Notes: a model not told the origin generated them from the letters alone. Counted from the stretch's first letter, positions 31,816-41,347 are shown. The stretch is 64,000 nucleotides of DNA from Terripilifer sp031921685 (GCF_031921685.1 NZ_JAPDHU010000002.1:620001-684000), one strand, 5' to 3'. A program made the numbers and translations.

Positions 31816-32564
31816 CGGATATCACGCTTCGCGGCCGCCCAGATGGCCCGGGCAGAATGATGGCTCCGCTCCTCAAGCAGATGCCCCACAAGGCCGCCGG
31901 CGCGCGAAACCACCGAGAAGGCCCGCATTGCCGCGACAGGCACCTTGATCTCCAGTAAGAGCGCACCGATCGCGCCCGTCGCATTGATGGTGAGATGGCG
32001 GCCGAGCGCCTGATCGACTTCCGCCTGCAAGGCGAGGAGGGAAGCGACGAAAGCGCCATGGCAGCCATTGTCGCGCGCGATTTCGAACAGGCGCGGCGTG
32101 CGGGGGTCGTCGGGCTTGTGCGTGCCATGGCCAAAGCCCGGCACCGGTCGGCGCTGCGCTGCATAGGCCCGCGCGATGGTGCGGCGGACGTCTCTCTCGC
32201 CCTTCGCCTCGCGCTCGGCGATTTCTTCCAACAGCACAGCGCAGGATTCCGTCGTGCCGGCATAGACGCTGCCGATGGCGAGCAGTCCGGCGGCGATTGC
32301 AACCTGTGGTTCCTCTGGCACGCTGTCGGCCATCAGCCGCGAAATGACGGCGCTGGGCGTCAAGCCATGTTCCATCAACGTGACGAGGCAGGCATCGAGA
32401 ACACGCACCTGCGGCGGCGTGGGAAAGCTGCCGCAGGTCAGAAAGTAGAGCATTTCCGTATAGCTGTAGCGCCCGACAAGATCGTTGATCATGTCGTGAC
32501 CGCGCACGCGCACGCCGTTGGTCGTGGACGTGCCCGTGCGTGTCGTGTGCGCTCTCTCGCTCAT
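31797..32564 (-). CDS. Citrate-synthase-family citryl-CoA lyase-like protein
   Basis: 255 aa, shorter than citrate synthase. Citrate-synthase-fold motifs are visible: GRYSYTEMLYFLTCGSFP, VPGFGHGTHKPDDPRTPRL (active-site His region) and INATGAIGALLLEI. The size and motifs match citryl-CoA-lyase-type proteins that cleave a CoA thioester to acetyl-CoA and an oxoacid. It is the last gene of a four-gene operon; its ATG overlaps the TGA of the upstream MaoC gene. The substrate is inferred to be a branched or hydroxylated dicarboxyl-CoA. Confidence 0.85.
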   Translation of the reverse strand: MSERAHTTRTGTSTTNGVRVRGHDMINDLVGRYSYTEMLYFLTCGSFPTPPQVRVLDACLVTLMEHGLTPSAVISRLMADSVPEEPQVAIAAGLLAIGSVYAGTTESCAVLLEEIAEREAKGERDVRRTIARAYAAQRRPVPGFGHGTHKPDDPRTPRLFEIARDNGCHGAFVASLLALQAEVDQALGRHLTINATGAIGALLLEIKVPVAAMRAFSVVSRAGGLVGHLLEERSHHSARAIWAAAKRDIRYTEEP

Positions 32565-32908
32565 GCCAGTTTCACCGAGCCGACCAAGGTGGTGTCGAAT
32601 TGCGACTGACAGGCCACCGCACCATCGCCTTCAATGCGCACTTCCAGATTGTCGCCGGGGCAGACACCGCGCACATATTTCACCGTAAGGCGGCCGCGAT
32701 AATGCCAGTCGGCGCCATAGCGCTTGGCGGCGAGATCGCAGACATAGCCCGTATACATGAGGCCGTGCCCGAGCGTGCCGCGAAAGCCGCGATCCTTGGC
32801 GAACTGATCGTCATAATGGATGATGTCGTTGTCGCCATTCAGCACGCCGTAGTCGTCGAACATCTTTTGCGTCTGCGGGATGGTTCTGCGGAGCGTTGTC
32901 TGTGTCAT
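32561..32908 (-). CDS. MaoC-family (R)-enoyl-CoA hydratase
   Basis: 115 aa. Single hot-dog domain with the hydratase-2 motif: NDIIHYDDQFAKDRGFRG followed by TLGHGLM, containing the catalytic Asp and His (NxxHxDxxxA type). The ATG at 32908 is used; a TTG two codons earlier is possible. It follows a second MaoC-like gene by 15 bases and is coupled to the lyase gene by a TGA/ATG overlap. It probably hydrates an unsaturated dicarboxyl-CoA intermediate. Confidence 0.88.
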   Translation of the reverse strand: MTQTTLRRTIPQTQKMFDDYGVLNGDNDIIHYDDQFAKDRGFRGTLGHGLMYTGYVCDLAAKRYGADWHYRGRLTVKYVRGVCPGDNLEVRIEGDGAVACQSQFDTTLVGSVKLA

Positions 32909-32923
32909 AGCCAATAATCCTGA

Positions 32924-33373
32924 TTATTCGGGGAAGGCGGAGGTGTGGTTGCAGGAGACGAGCAGCGTGCCATCGGGACGCTTGAACTCGACGTCGTAGC
33001 AAATGTATTTGCGGCCCTTCTTCTCGAATTTTTCGGTGACCTGCCCAGAACCGATCACTTCGGTTTCCTCGTCAGCCCAGATCGGATTGTGAAATTCGAT
33101 CGTATTGCCGATCATGATTCCGCCCTGCTGCGGCGGATAGAGGCGATACATCACCGCCATCATATAGACGAGGACGACATTGGGCGGCGCGGCCTGGCGG
33201 CCATCGATCACGTAATTGGCGCGGTCCGCATCGATCACCGAAATATATTCGTCGACGACGTCGGGCGTGATCGTGAACGGCAGCGGCGGAAATTTCGCGC
33301 CGACGACCCAGTCCTTGTAGAGGGCCGCGGGCTGGTCGCCCTCGCGCGGTTTGACGTCAGATGGCCTTGTCAT
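32924..33373 (-). CDS. MaoC-like hot-dog dehydratase (FAS1-type N domain)
   Basis: 149 aa from the ATG at 33373, with AAGGAG seven bases upstream. The hot-dog fold is indicated by FPPLPFTITPDVVDEYISVI, YRLYPPQQGGIMIGNTIEFHNPIW and KFEKKGRKYICYDVEFKRPDG. It lacks the clear NxxHxDxxxA catalytic motif of its neighbour and resembles the non-catalytic half of two-subunit MaoC hydratases. The two genes together may therefore make one heteromeric hydratase. The start overlaps the stop of the CoA-transferase gene. Confidence 0.82.
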   Translation of the reverse strand: MTRPSDVKPREGDQPAALYKDWVVGAKFPPLPFTITPDVVDEYISVIDADRANYVIDGRQAAPPNVVLVYMMAVMYRLYPPQQGGIMIGNTIEFHNPIWADEETEVIGSGQVTEKFEKKGRKYICYDVEFKRPDGTLLVSCNHTSAFPE

Positions 33374-34617
33374 AGCGTTCTCCTTGCAGGGTTTTCTTCG
33401 TGCGTGGCTTCTTCTTGCGTGGCTTTTTCTTGAATGACGACCCGTCGGGCGATCAGGTCGTTGATCTGTGCATCGGTGTAGCCACACACCCGCTCAAGAA
33501 TGTCGCGGGTCTGGGCCCCATGTTTGGGCGGGTAGGACAGCGGCTCGCGCGTCGCGTAGCGGAATGGATTGCCGAGGAAGTTTAGAGGACCAAGGCCGCC
33601 AGGGTGCTGCAACTCCTCCACCATCTGGCGAAGCTGACTGACGGGCTGCGACACAGCCTCCGCGACATTGTTCACCTGAGAGGCCGGCACGCGCTTGCTG
33701 GAAAGGATCGTGTTCCACTCGCCAGCAGGGCGCGAGCGAAAGACCTCATCGAGAATGGCGGTGAGTTCGCCGACATGGGCGATACGCGATTTCGGATGGG
33801 CGAAGCGCGGATCGTCGGCGAGTTCGGGGCGGTCGATGGCGGCGCAGAACTGTTTCCAGAACTGCTGGCCCGTCGGCGAAACGGCGATGAACTTGTCGTC
33901 GGCGCAAGGGTAGATGTCGCTGGGCGCGATCACCGGATGGCGGGCGCCGTTGGCGTGGGGAATCTCGCCGGAGATGAAATAGTTTTGCGCCTGCCAGGTG
34001 AGCAGAGCGAGCTGACAATCGAGCAGCGAGATCTGGATATGCTCACCTTTGCCGCTTTTCAGCGATTTGATGATACCGCCGGCGCAGGCCAGTGCGAGGA
34101 AGAGACCGCCCGCCAGATCCGCCACCTGATAGCCGACCCGCACCGGCGCGCCATCGCGTTCGCCGGTGATGCTCATGACGCCAGCCATCGCCTGGATGAT
34201 GAGATCGAAGGCTGGCGCTTCCGAATAAGGCGGTTCGTCGTGCAAGCCGATCAATTGCGCGACGGCGATGCGCGGGTTGATTTGATGCAGCGAGGCGGGA
34301 TCGAGCCCGAGCCGCGCCGGCACCGAAGGCGCGAAGCCATAGATGATCGCGTCGGACTGGCGCACCAGATCGTAAATAGTGGCGCGCCCGTCAGGTGATT
34401 TCAGGTCGATGGCGATGCTTGACTTGCCGCGATTGACCGAGAGAAAGAAGCCGGAGGCGCCGTCCTTTTCCGTGGAATGGCTCGACACCTGGCGCGATAA
34501 GTCGCCTTCCAGCGGCTCGACCTTGATGACTTCGGCGCCGAGCTGCGCCAGGAGTTGCCCGGCGAACGGTCCGCCCAAAACCCAGGTGAGATCGAGAATG
34601 CGAATACCAGCGAGCAT
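33370..34617 (-). CDS. CaiB/BaiF family III CoA-transferase
   Basis: 415 aa. Family III signatures: LAGIRILDLTWVLGGPFAGQ, LGAEVIKVEPLEGDLSR, VNRGKSSIAIDLKSPDGR, and an Asp near LHDEPPYSEAPAFDLIIQAMAG as the likely active-site acid. It moves CoA from a donor such as succinyl-CoA to a carboxylic acid. It is the first gene of the operon with two MaoC proteins and a lyase. The C-terminus carries an unusual charged tail with a repeated ATQEE/ATHEE unit. The ATG at 34617 is used; a TTG two codons earlier is possible. Confidence 0.92.
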   Translation of the reverse strand: MLAGIRILDLTWVLGGPFAGQLLAQLGAEVIKVEPLEGDLSRQVSSHSTEKDGASGFFLSVNRGKSSIAIDLKSPDGRATIYDLVRQSDAIIYGFAPSVPARLGLDPASLHQINPRIAVAQLIGLHDEPPYSEAPAFDLIIQAMAGVMSITGERDGAPVRVGYQVADLAGGLFLALACAGGIIKSLKSGKGEHIQISLLDCQLALLTWQAQNYFISGEIPHANGARHPVIAPSDIYPCADDKFIAVSPTGQQFWKQFCAAIDRPELADDPRFAHPKSRIAHVGELTAILDEVFRSRPAGEWNTILSSKRVPASQVNNVAEAVSQPVSQLRQMVEELQHPGGLGPLNFLGNPFRYATREPLSYPPKHGAQTRDILERVCGYTDAQINDLIARRVVIQEKATQEEATHEENPARRTL

Positions 34618-34727
34618 GAACAAAGCGCCTGTCGTTTCCTACCGGGCTCTTTGGTAGTGACAGGCCCGCGCGCGGCCAAACGACTAAATGTCGTTGGCTG
34701 TGAGGTGAGATCACAGGAATGGTGCTT

Positions 34728-35177
34728 TTAACGGCGGCCTTCCAGAACCGCCTCGCGGGCGCTGCCAGCCAGAAGTGCCGTCAAAGCCTCGCGGAAGCGG
34801 GTGACATCCGCTGCCGTCGTCACGAAACTGGCGGTGAGTTCCTGGCGCAGGTCCGCGCCCGAGCCGCTGGGAACGATCGTCGCCACGTGGACGCGCACGC
34901 GCGGCCGTCCCACCGTATCGTGCGGCAGGATGCGCAGGCCGACATGTTCGTCGATCAGCCGGCTCGCCGCGAAAAAGCCGCCGGCCAGCGCCGGCATCGG
35001 ATCGTCTGATGTGACGCAGCTTTCGAGCTGGGCGATGAAGTCTTCAATCTCGGTCCGGTCGAACCACGCGGAGCCTTGCCCGCTAAACCCTTCCGTCGCC
35101 ACCATGACGGTCACTTCACCGCGCGCCGCATTGTCGGGGCGATAGGTGAGCCGCAAGGATGAGGGTGAGGCATTCAT
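34728..35177 (-). CDS. Hypothetical cytoplasmic protein
   Basis: 149 aa. No signal peptide or TM. A predicted beta-rich N-terminus (SLRLTYRPDNAARGEVTVMVATEGFSG) is followed by WFDRTEIEDFIAQLESC and a helical C-terminus. The FDR.EIEDF..QLE phrase recalls small WapI-like or immunity-type proteins, but the similarity is too weak for a call. It lies 113 bases downstream of nasA in the same direction and could be read through from the nitrate operon. Confidence 0.65.
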   Translation of the reverse strand: MNASPSSLRLTYRPDNAARGEVTVMVATEGFSGQGSAWFDRTEIEDFIAQLESCVTSDDPMPALAGGFFAASRLIDEHVGLRILPHDTVGRPRVRVHVATIVPSGSGADLRQELTASFVTTAADVTRFREALTALLAGSAREAVLEGRR

Positions 35178-35293
35178 CAAGAAAGGTCGAGCCGTGGATG
35201 GTTCGAGTCGCTTCGGCCAGTATGAGCGGCGGCACTGTTTCCGTCGAGCCCGCGCTTTATGTCATTCCCATGACAAGTCGCGAGAGAGGAGCA

Positions 35294-37963
35294 TCAAGCA
35301 GCATCCGCCGCGAGTTCGCTGACCCGCTCTTTTTCCAGCATTTTCCGGATTTCCGGTTTGCAGGAACCGCAGTTGGTGCCGGCTTTGCACGCGGTGCCCA
35401 CAGCCTCGACATTGCCCGCGCCGGCGGCGATGGTCGCAGCAATGGCCGAAGCGCGCACGCCATGGCAGGAACAGACGATCGGGCTCGTATCGGCGCTGGC
35501 GTCGAAGTCACGGCCCGTGAGCAGCGCCAGACGTTCGCTGTCGTCAGGCACGGGCGCGCCGAAGCGCTGGCACATGAAATCGAAAAAGGCCGTTTCGCGC
35601 GCGGCCGCGCAGAACAGCACTGCCTCGATACGCGTCCCGTTCATGATGATGCTGCGATAGGTGCCGGCCTTGGAATCTTCCAGCGCCAGCAGCTCGCCTT
35701 CCGCCGGCAGAAAATTGCTCAGATAGGCATGTACGCCGGCTGGCGTGCGGGGATTGGCGATCAAGGTCGCGTGGCCAGCCTCGATCGGCAGATGTGCATG
35801 CACCAGCCAGGCCGGCAGTTCGAGCGGCTGTCGCGAGAGGATGAAAGCGAAGGAGTGCACCTCGGCCGACTCCAGCAAGACCGGCGTCGCCTTCATTTCC
35901 GGCTGGCCGGAAGTGGGATCGGTGAAGCCTTGCACGAGAGCGCCGACGCGGGCGCGCCCGCTGCTCATGTCGTTCCAGTGGATCGGCGCGAAGGTCATGC
36001 CGCGCTTCTGGCCGTCGTTGACGATGACCTTCAGGATCGCGGAGCCATAGGGCGTGCGCAGGCTGGCATAGCCGCCATCGCTCAGCCTGAAACGCCTGGC
36101 ATCATCGGGATGCACTTCGACGAAAGGCTCGGCGATGTGACGCGCCAGTTTCGGCGCCAGGCCGGTGCGCGTCATCGTATGCCAGTGATCGCGCACCCGG
36201 CCGGTGTTGAGGAGCAGCGGATAGTCGGGCGAGCGCCGCGCTTTGAGGGCTGGCGGTTCGATGGCGATGAAACGCGCCTTACGATCGGGCGTGAAGAAGG
36301 CGCCATCGGCGAACAGACGCTCAGTACCACTGGCCGCGCCGTTCGGTTGTGGCCACTGGAAGGGCGTCATTGCATCGTAAGAGGAGCGATCGACGCTGGC
36401 GAAAGCGCCGATGTCGAAATCGCGGTTGCCGTTATTCTCGAAAGCTGAGAGCGCCGCATGTTCGGCGAAGATCTCGTCCGGACCGCTATAGCTAAAGGCC
36501 TCGCCAAAGCCCATCCGGCCGGCGACTTCGCACACCATCCACCAGTCGGGCTTGGCTTCGCCAGGGGGCGCGCGAAACGGCCGCTGCCGGGTGATGCGGC
36601 GCTCCGAATTGGTCACCGTACCGTCCTTCTCGCCCCAGCCGGCAGCGGGCATGATCACATGGGCGTTTTCGAGAATGCCGTCGACATCGGCATTCACTTC
36701 CGAGACGATCAGCATGTCGAGCCGCGACAATGCCCGGCGCACGCGATCGGCATCGGGCAGGCTGACGGCCGGATTGGTGCACATGATCCACAGCGCCTTG
36801 ATCCGGCCGCTGTCGATGGCATCGAACAGATCGACCGCCTTCAACCCTTCGCGCTGCGCCATGGCCGGGGCATTCCAGAAGCGGCCGACACGGTCGATCT
36901 CCGGCGCTGAAAACCCCATGTGGGCCGCGAGCTGGTTGGCGAGCCCGCCGACCTCGCGCCCGCCCATGGCATTGGGTTGGCCGGTGAGCGAGAAGGGGCC
37001 TGAGCCCGGCTTGCCGATGCGCCCAGTGGCGAGATGGCAATTCAGGATGGCGTTGACCTTGTCGGTGCCTTGCGCCGACTGATTGACGCCCTGCGAATAG
37101 CAGGTGACGACCTTGGGTGTGGCGATCCACCAGTCGAGAAATAGCCGCAGATCGCGCAGCGGCAGTTCGCACCGCGTGGCAACGGTTTCCAGATCGGGTG
37201 CGATCTCCTGGGCCCGCGCCAGAGCGGCTTCGAAGCCGGAGGTGTGGCAGGCGATGAAATCGGCATCGAGCATGTCGCGCCGCGCCAGTTCCACCAGCAG
37301 GGCGCTGAACAGCACGCTGTCCATGCCCGGCGCGATCGGCAGATGCAGGTCGCCATCGTCGGCGGTGGCGGTGCGGCGTGGATCGATGGTGACGATGCGG
37401 GCACCGCGTTCGCGCGCGAGCTGCATGCGCTGATGCAGAACCGGATGGCACCAGGCGGCGTTGGAGCCGACCAACACCAAAAGATCGGCGCATTCCAGAT
37501 CCACATAGGCATTCGGCACGGTGTCCGAACCGAAGGCCCGCTTATGGCCGGCTACGGAGGAGGCCATGCACAGGCGCGAATTGGTGTCGACATTGGCCGA
37601 ACCGATGAAGCCTTTCATCAGCTTGTTGGCTACGTAATAATCTTCCGTCAGCAACTGGCCGGACAGATAGAAGGCGACCGCATCGGAGCCGTGTCGCGCG
37701 ATGGTCTGTTCTAGCCCACGCGCGGCTTCGCCGATGGCGCGATCCCAGGAAGCCCGCACGCCGCGCACGGATGGATAGAGCAGGCGGCGCGAGGTCGAGA
37801 GCGTTTCGCCGAGCGCCGAACCCTTGACACAGAGCCGGCCGAAATTGGCGGGATGATCCGGATCGCCGGCAATCTCGGCGCCATCATCTTTCGGTTTAGC
37901 CAATACGCCGCAACCGACACCGCAGTAAGGACAGGTGGTCTTGACCGTATTGTTGACCATCAT
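35294..37963 (-). CDS. nasA: Assimilatory nitrate reductase, large (molybdopterin) subunit
   Basis: 889 aa. The N-terminal 4Fe-4S site is CPYCGVGCGV...RLCVKG (about 11-46). The molybdopterin oxidoreductase body follows (MASSVAGHKRAFGSDTVPNAY, ADLLVLVGSNAAWCHP) with the MoCo-binding C-terminal lobe around 540-690. The last 60 residues are a BFD-like 2Fe-2S domain (CSCHGVRASAIAATIAAGA, then CKAGTNCGSCKPEI). It reduces nitrate to nitrite in the cytoplasm. There is no Tat signal, as expected for the assimilatory enzyme. The start is five bases past the stop of the CysJ-like gene. Confidence 0.95.
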   Translation of the reverse strand: MMVNNTVKTTCPYCGVGCGVLAKPKDDGAEIAGDPDHPANFGRLCVKGSALGETLSTSRRLLYPSVRGVRASWDRAIGEAARGLEQTIARHGSDAVAFYLSGQLLTEDYYVANKLMKGFIGSANVDTNSRLCMASSVAGHKRAFGSDTVPNAYVDLECADLLVLVGSNAAWCHPVLHQRMQLARERGARIVTIDPRRTATADDGDLHLPIAPGMDSVLFSALLVELARRDMLDADFIACHTSGFEAALARAQEIAPDLETVATRCELPLRDLRLFLDWWIATPKVVTCYSQGVNQSAQGTDKVNAILNCHLATGRIGKPGSGPFSLTGQPNAMGGREVGGLANQLAAHMGFSAPEIDRVGRFWNAPAMAQREGLKAVDLFDAIDSGRIKALWIMCTNPAVSLPDADRVRRALSRLDMLIVSEVNADVDGILENAHVIMPAAGWGEKDGTVTNSERRITRQRPFRAPPGEAKPDWWMVCEVAGRMGFGEAFSYSGPDEIFAEHAALSAFENNGNRDFDIGAFASVDRSSYDAMTPFQWPQPNGAASGTERLFADGAFFTPDRKARFIAIEPPALKARRSPDYPLLLNTGRVRDHWHTMTRTGLAPKLARHIAEPFVEVHPDDARRFRLSDGGYASLRTPYGSAILKVIVNDGQKRGMTFAPIHWNDMSSGRARVGALVQGFTDPTSGQPEMKATPVLLESAEVHSFAFILSRQPLELPAWLVHAHLPIEAGHATLIANPRTPAGVHAYLSNFLPAEGELLALEDSKAGTYRSIIMNGTRIEAVLFCAAARETAFFDFMCQRFGAPVPDDSERLALLTGRDFDASADTSPIVCSCHGVRASAIAATIAAGAGNVEAVGTACKAGTNCGSCKPEIRKMLEKERVSELAADAA

Positions 37964-37967
37964 GTCC

Positions 37968-39566
37968 TCAATAAACGTCGGCCTGGAAACGCTGTGCTTT
38001 TTTCATGGACGCCACCCAGGCGACGGCGGCGTCCGTCGTCATGCCACCATGCTGGGCCGCGATGTCGACCAGCGCCCGCTCCACATCCTTAGCCATGCGT
38101 TTGGCATCGCCGCAGATGTAGAAATGCGCGCCGTCCTCGAACCATTTCCAGAGATCCGCGCCGGTCTCGCGCATGCGGTCCTGCACATAGATTTTCTCGT
38201 TGGCGTCGCGGGACCAGGCGAGCGTCAGGCGCTGCAACTTGCCGCTATCACGCAAAGCGTCGAATTCTTCCTCGTAGAAAAAGTCGTTGGCGCGTCGCTG
38301 ATGGCCGAAGAACAGCCAGTTGCGTCCTGGCGCGTCGCTCGCGGCGCGCTCCTGCAAGAATGAACGGAACGGCGCCACGCCCGTGCCGGGGCCGACCATG
38401 ATGATCGGCGTGTTGGGATCGACAGGTAGAGCGAAACCATGTGCCTTCTGGATGAAGGCTGGAATAGGTGCGCCGGCTTCCACCCGTTCGCCCAGGAAGG
38501 TCGAGGCGACACCCAAGCGCTCGCGCTGGCCGATCTTGTAGCGCACCGTATCGACGGTCAGCGTCAACAGATTGGGGTTGGGGCGCGGCGAAGAGGAAAT
38601 GGAATAGAGCCGCGGCTGCAAGACATCGAGCGCTTCGACGAAAGCCTCGGCGCCGGGCCGCAGGCCGGAGAATTTATGCAGGGCGCCGAGAATATCGAGC
38701 CGATCGAGATCGCCATCAGGGTCTTCGCCGGCGGCAAGAGCCTGCGCTTTGCGGCGCGTCTCGCCGCCGGACATATAGGAGAAAAGCTGAAACAGGCTGT
38801 CGGGCGCGGGGCCGAGCGCACAGTCCTCGATCAGCTTGTCGCGCAGGCTCTTGCCGCCGACGGCTGCGTCGGGGCGCGCGCCGAGCAAAGCGACGATGGC
38901 GTCGGCGAGGCGCGTATCGTTGCGTGGATAGATACCGAAGGAGTCGCCCGGTACGTAAGCTAAGCCGCTGCCGGTGAGATCGAACTCGATGTGATAGGTC
39001 TGTTTCTCGGAAGCACCTTTGTTGAGGCGGCGACGCGAGAGAAAGCTCACCTGGGTGGGATTGTCGCGCGATGGGCCGGCGTCGGTGGCGACGATCGCGG
39101 GGGCGGCGGGCTCAGCGCTGGCCGGAGCCGGCGCACCATCCAGTTCCACCGCCAGGGTCTTCAGCATACGCAGCGTGTCCTTGCCGCCGGGCGCACAAAG
39201 GTTTAGCCGCTTCTCCTGGCCGCCGGCCAGAGCGGCTGAATAGGTCTCGCAGACATAGCCGCACTGGCCGCAATCCTGCTGCGCCATGGCAGCGTACATG
39301 CGTCGCTTCAGCGGCTTGCCTTCGGCAAGCGTCATGCGTTCGGGCAGTTCCATCGACGGATCGTGCCAAGGTGCACCGTCGTCTTCCGCAGCGCCTCCGG
39401 CCAGCCGCGCCGCTTCGTCGCCATCGAGCGCCGTCGCGCCCGTCGTCGCCGTGCCGGGCGACAGGATGCCGGCGAAGAAACCGTTGAGCCAGGCACGCTG
39501 CTCGGCCGAGAACGGCGCATTCTCGGGGAGAATTTCGACAGGCACGGGATTGGAATGAATGGTCAT
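37968..39566 (-). CDS. CysJ-like FAD/NADPH flavoprotein with N-terminal Fe-S motif
   Basis: 532 aa. The C-terminal 360 residues are a CysJ/ferredoxin-NADP reductase module: FAD site RLYSISSSP, NADPH site IIMVGPGTGVAPFRSFLQER and FFGHQRRANDFFY, with the end DVY typical of the CysJ branch. The flavodoxin (FMN) domain is missing. Instead, residues 90-135 carry four cysteines, CGQCGYVCETYSAAL and NLCAPGG, that look like a small Fe-S site. Between nirA and nasA, with overlapping or abutting genes, it probably passes NADPH electrons to NirA and/or NasA, replacing a ferredoxin system. Confidence 0.88.
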   Translation of the reverse strand: MTIHSNPVPVEILPENAPFSAEQRAWLNGFFAGILSPGTATTGATALDGDEAARLAGGAAEDDGAPWHDPSMELPERMTLAEGKPLKRRMYAAMAQQDCGQCGYVCETYSAALAGGQEKRLNLCAPGGKDTLRMLKTLAVELDGAPAPASAEPAAPAIVATDAGPSRDNPTQVSFLSRRRLNKGASEKQTYHIEFDLTGSGLAYVPGDSFGIYPRNDTRLADAIVALLGARPDAAVGGKSLRDKLIEDCALGPAPDSLFQLFSYMSGGETRRKAQALAAGEDPDGDLDRLDILGALHKFSGLRPGAEAFVEALDVLQPRLYSISSSPRPNPNLLTLTVDTVRYKIGQRERLGVASTFLGERVEAGAPIPAFIQKAHGFALPVDPNTPIIMVGPGTGVAPFRSFLQERAASDAPGRNWLFFGHQRRANDFFYEEEFDALRDSGKLQRLTLAWSRDANEKIYVQDRMRETGADLWKWFEDGAHFYICGDAKRMAKDVERALVDIAAQHGGMTTDAAVAWVASMKKAQRFQADVY

Positions 39567-41347
39567 GCGGAACTCCCGGCGGGCAATCCGGCAAAGGCGC
39601 GCAATTCGTCGTCGCTGTGGCGGGCGGTGAAAGCCTGGAAGGTCTCATCAGTGCTGTCGCGCTGTTTCATCCACGCTTCGAGCAGCGCTTCGACCGTGCG
39701 CGGGCAATCCTCGGCGCGGATTTTCGTGGCGATGGCGCGGCCGATCTTGGCCTGATCGGCAAAGCCGCCGCCGAGGACGAGATCGAAACCGTCGACCGTG
39801 TCGCCATCTTCATTGAGCGGCACGCGCGCGCCGATGAAGCCGATATCGCCGATATAGTGCTGCGCGCAGGAATGATGACAGCCGGTGAGATGGACATTGA
39901 CGGGACGATCGATGGTAAGGCGCGCATCGACATGATCGGCGATGGCCATCGCCGTGCCCTTGGTGTCGGCGGCGGCGAATTTGCAGCCACGGCTGCCGGT
40001 GCAGGCGACGAGACCAGCCCGCAGCGTGGTGGCACGCCAATCGAGGCCGCAGGCCTCGATGCGGGCCTTCACGTGATCGAGCTTGCCGTCAGGGACACCG
40101 GAGAGCAGCAGGTTCTGCCAGACGGTGAGGCGGATGTCGCCATCGCCATCCTCGCGCGCGATGGCCGTCAAGGCCCGCATCTGCGCGCACGTGATGCGCC
40201 CGACGGGCAGCGAAATGCCGATCCAGTTGAGCCCGTCCTGGCGCTGGCGGTGGACGCCGATATGTGCCTGCCGGTCGAACGCGGGCCGGGGGGCGATGAA
40301 GGCATCGTCGATGCGCATCAGCGGTTTGCCGAGCTTCTCCTCGACCGCGTCAAGAAACTTGTCGAAGCCCCAGGAATCCAACACATATTTGAGCCGCGAC
40401 TTGTTGCGGTCGGTGCGGTTACCGTTCTCGATGAAGACGCGGACGATGGCATCGGCAATGCGCGTGCATTCGTCCGGCCGGCAATAGACGCCGGTCGGCC
40501 GGGCGAGATCGCGATGGCCGCTAATGCCACCGAGCGCCAGGCGCATCCACAAGCCGGCTTCCACGCCCGCGCCATCGCCGACCAGGACGGCCTGGAAGCC
40601 GATGTCATTGGTCTCTTCCAGCACCGGAATGATGCCGCCGCCATCGAAGGCGACATTGAACTTGCGCGGCAGGCCGTAGAGCGAGCGGTCGTTGAGAATG
40701 TGGTAGTGCCATTCGCGCGCCATTTCGCGCGTATCGATCAGCTCATGCGGATCGATGCCGGCGGTGGGCGAACCCGTGACGTTGCGGATGTTGTCGGCGC
40801 CGGAGCCGCGCGCCGTCAGGCCGAGTTCCTGCACGCCCTCGACGATATGGATCGCGTGATCGGCAGTAATCTCGCGGATCTGCAAATTGGCCCGCGTGGT
40901 GACATCGGTGAAACCGCCGCCGCAACGCTCGGCGAGGTCCGCGAGCCCTTCGAACTGGAAGGCCTTGAGAATGCCATTGGGAATACGCAGCCGTGCCATA
41001 TAGGAATTCTGCGCCGGCGCCACATAGAACAGCCCATAATAGCGCCAGCGGAAATTGTCGTCGGGCTTCGGATACTGGCTTTGCGCCGCCTGATCGCGCA
41101 GACGCGGATAAGCGTCGAAAGGATGTTCGGTGCGCTTCCACTTCTCCTGTTCGGCCAGCTTGCCACCGGCGGCGACCGTGCGGTCCTGCGCTTTGAGGTG
41201 AATGGCGTCGGGGCCGGTGGGTTCGGCAGGACCGGCCACGCCGGTGCCGCCGATCGGCGCGAGACCGCGCGCCGTGCGCGCCGACTGAAGGCCCGAGACG
41301 AAGCCTTCGAGATAGCGCTTCTGATCGGTCGAGAAGTCGCCGCTCAT
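39563..41347 (-). CDS. nirA: NirA-type siroheme nitrite reductase
   Basis: 594 aa. It has the twin-repeat fold of siroheme nitrite/sulfite reductases: DDNFRWRYYGLFYVAPAQNSYMAR, TRANLQIREI, DNIRNVTGSPTAGID. The siroheme/4Fe-4S cysteines are CTGSRGC and CHHSC near the C-terminus. It reduces nitrite to ammonium with six electrons. The start at 41347 abuts the TGA of the upstream FAD gene; an in-frame extension to 41452 is rejected. It sits inside the nas operon, so nitrite rather than sulfite is the expected substrate. Confidence 0.94.
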   Translation of the reverse strand: MSGDFSTDQKRYLEGFVSGLQSARTARGLAPIGGTGVAGPAEPTGPDAIHLKAQDRTVAAGGKLAEQEKWKRTEHPFDAYPRLRDQAAQSQYPKPDDNFRWRYYGLFYVAPAQNSYMARLRIPNGILKAFQFEGLADLAERCGGGFTDVTTRANLQIREITADHAIHIVEGVQELGLTARGSGADNIRNVTGSPTAGIDPHELIDTREMAREWHYHILNDRSLYGLPRKFNVAFDGGGIIPVLEETNDIGFQAVLVGDGAGVEAGLWMRLALGGISGHRDLARPTGVYCRPDECTRIADAIVRVFIENGNRTDRNKSRLKYVLDSWGFDKFLDAVEEKLGKPLMRIDDAFIAPRPAFDRQAHIGVHRQRQDGLNWIGISLPVGRITCAQMRALTAIAREDGDGDIRLTVWQNLLLSGVPDGKLDHVKARIEACGLDWRATTLRAGLVACTGSRGCKFAAADTKGTAMAIADHVDARLTIDRPVNVHLTGCHHSCAQHYIGDIGFIGARVPLNEDGDTVDGFDLVLGGGFADQAKIGRAIATKIRAEDCPRTVEALLEAWMKQRDSTDETFQAFTARHSDDELRAFAGLPAGSSA

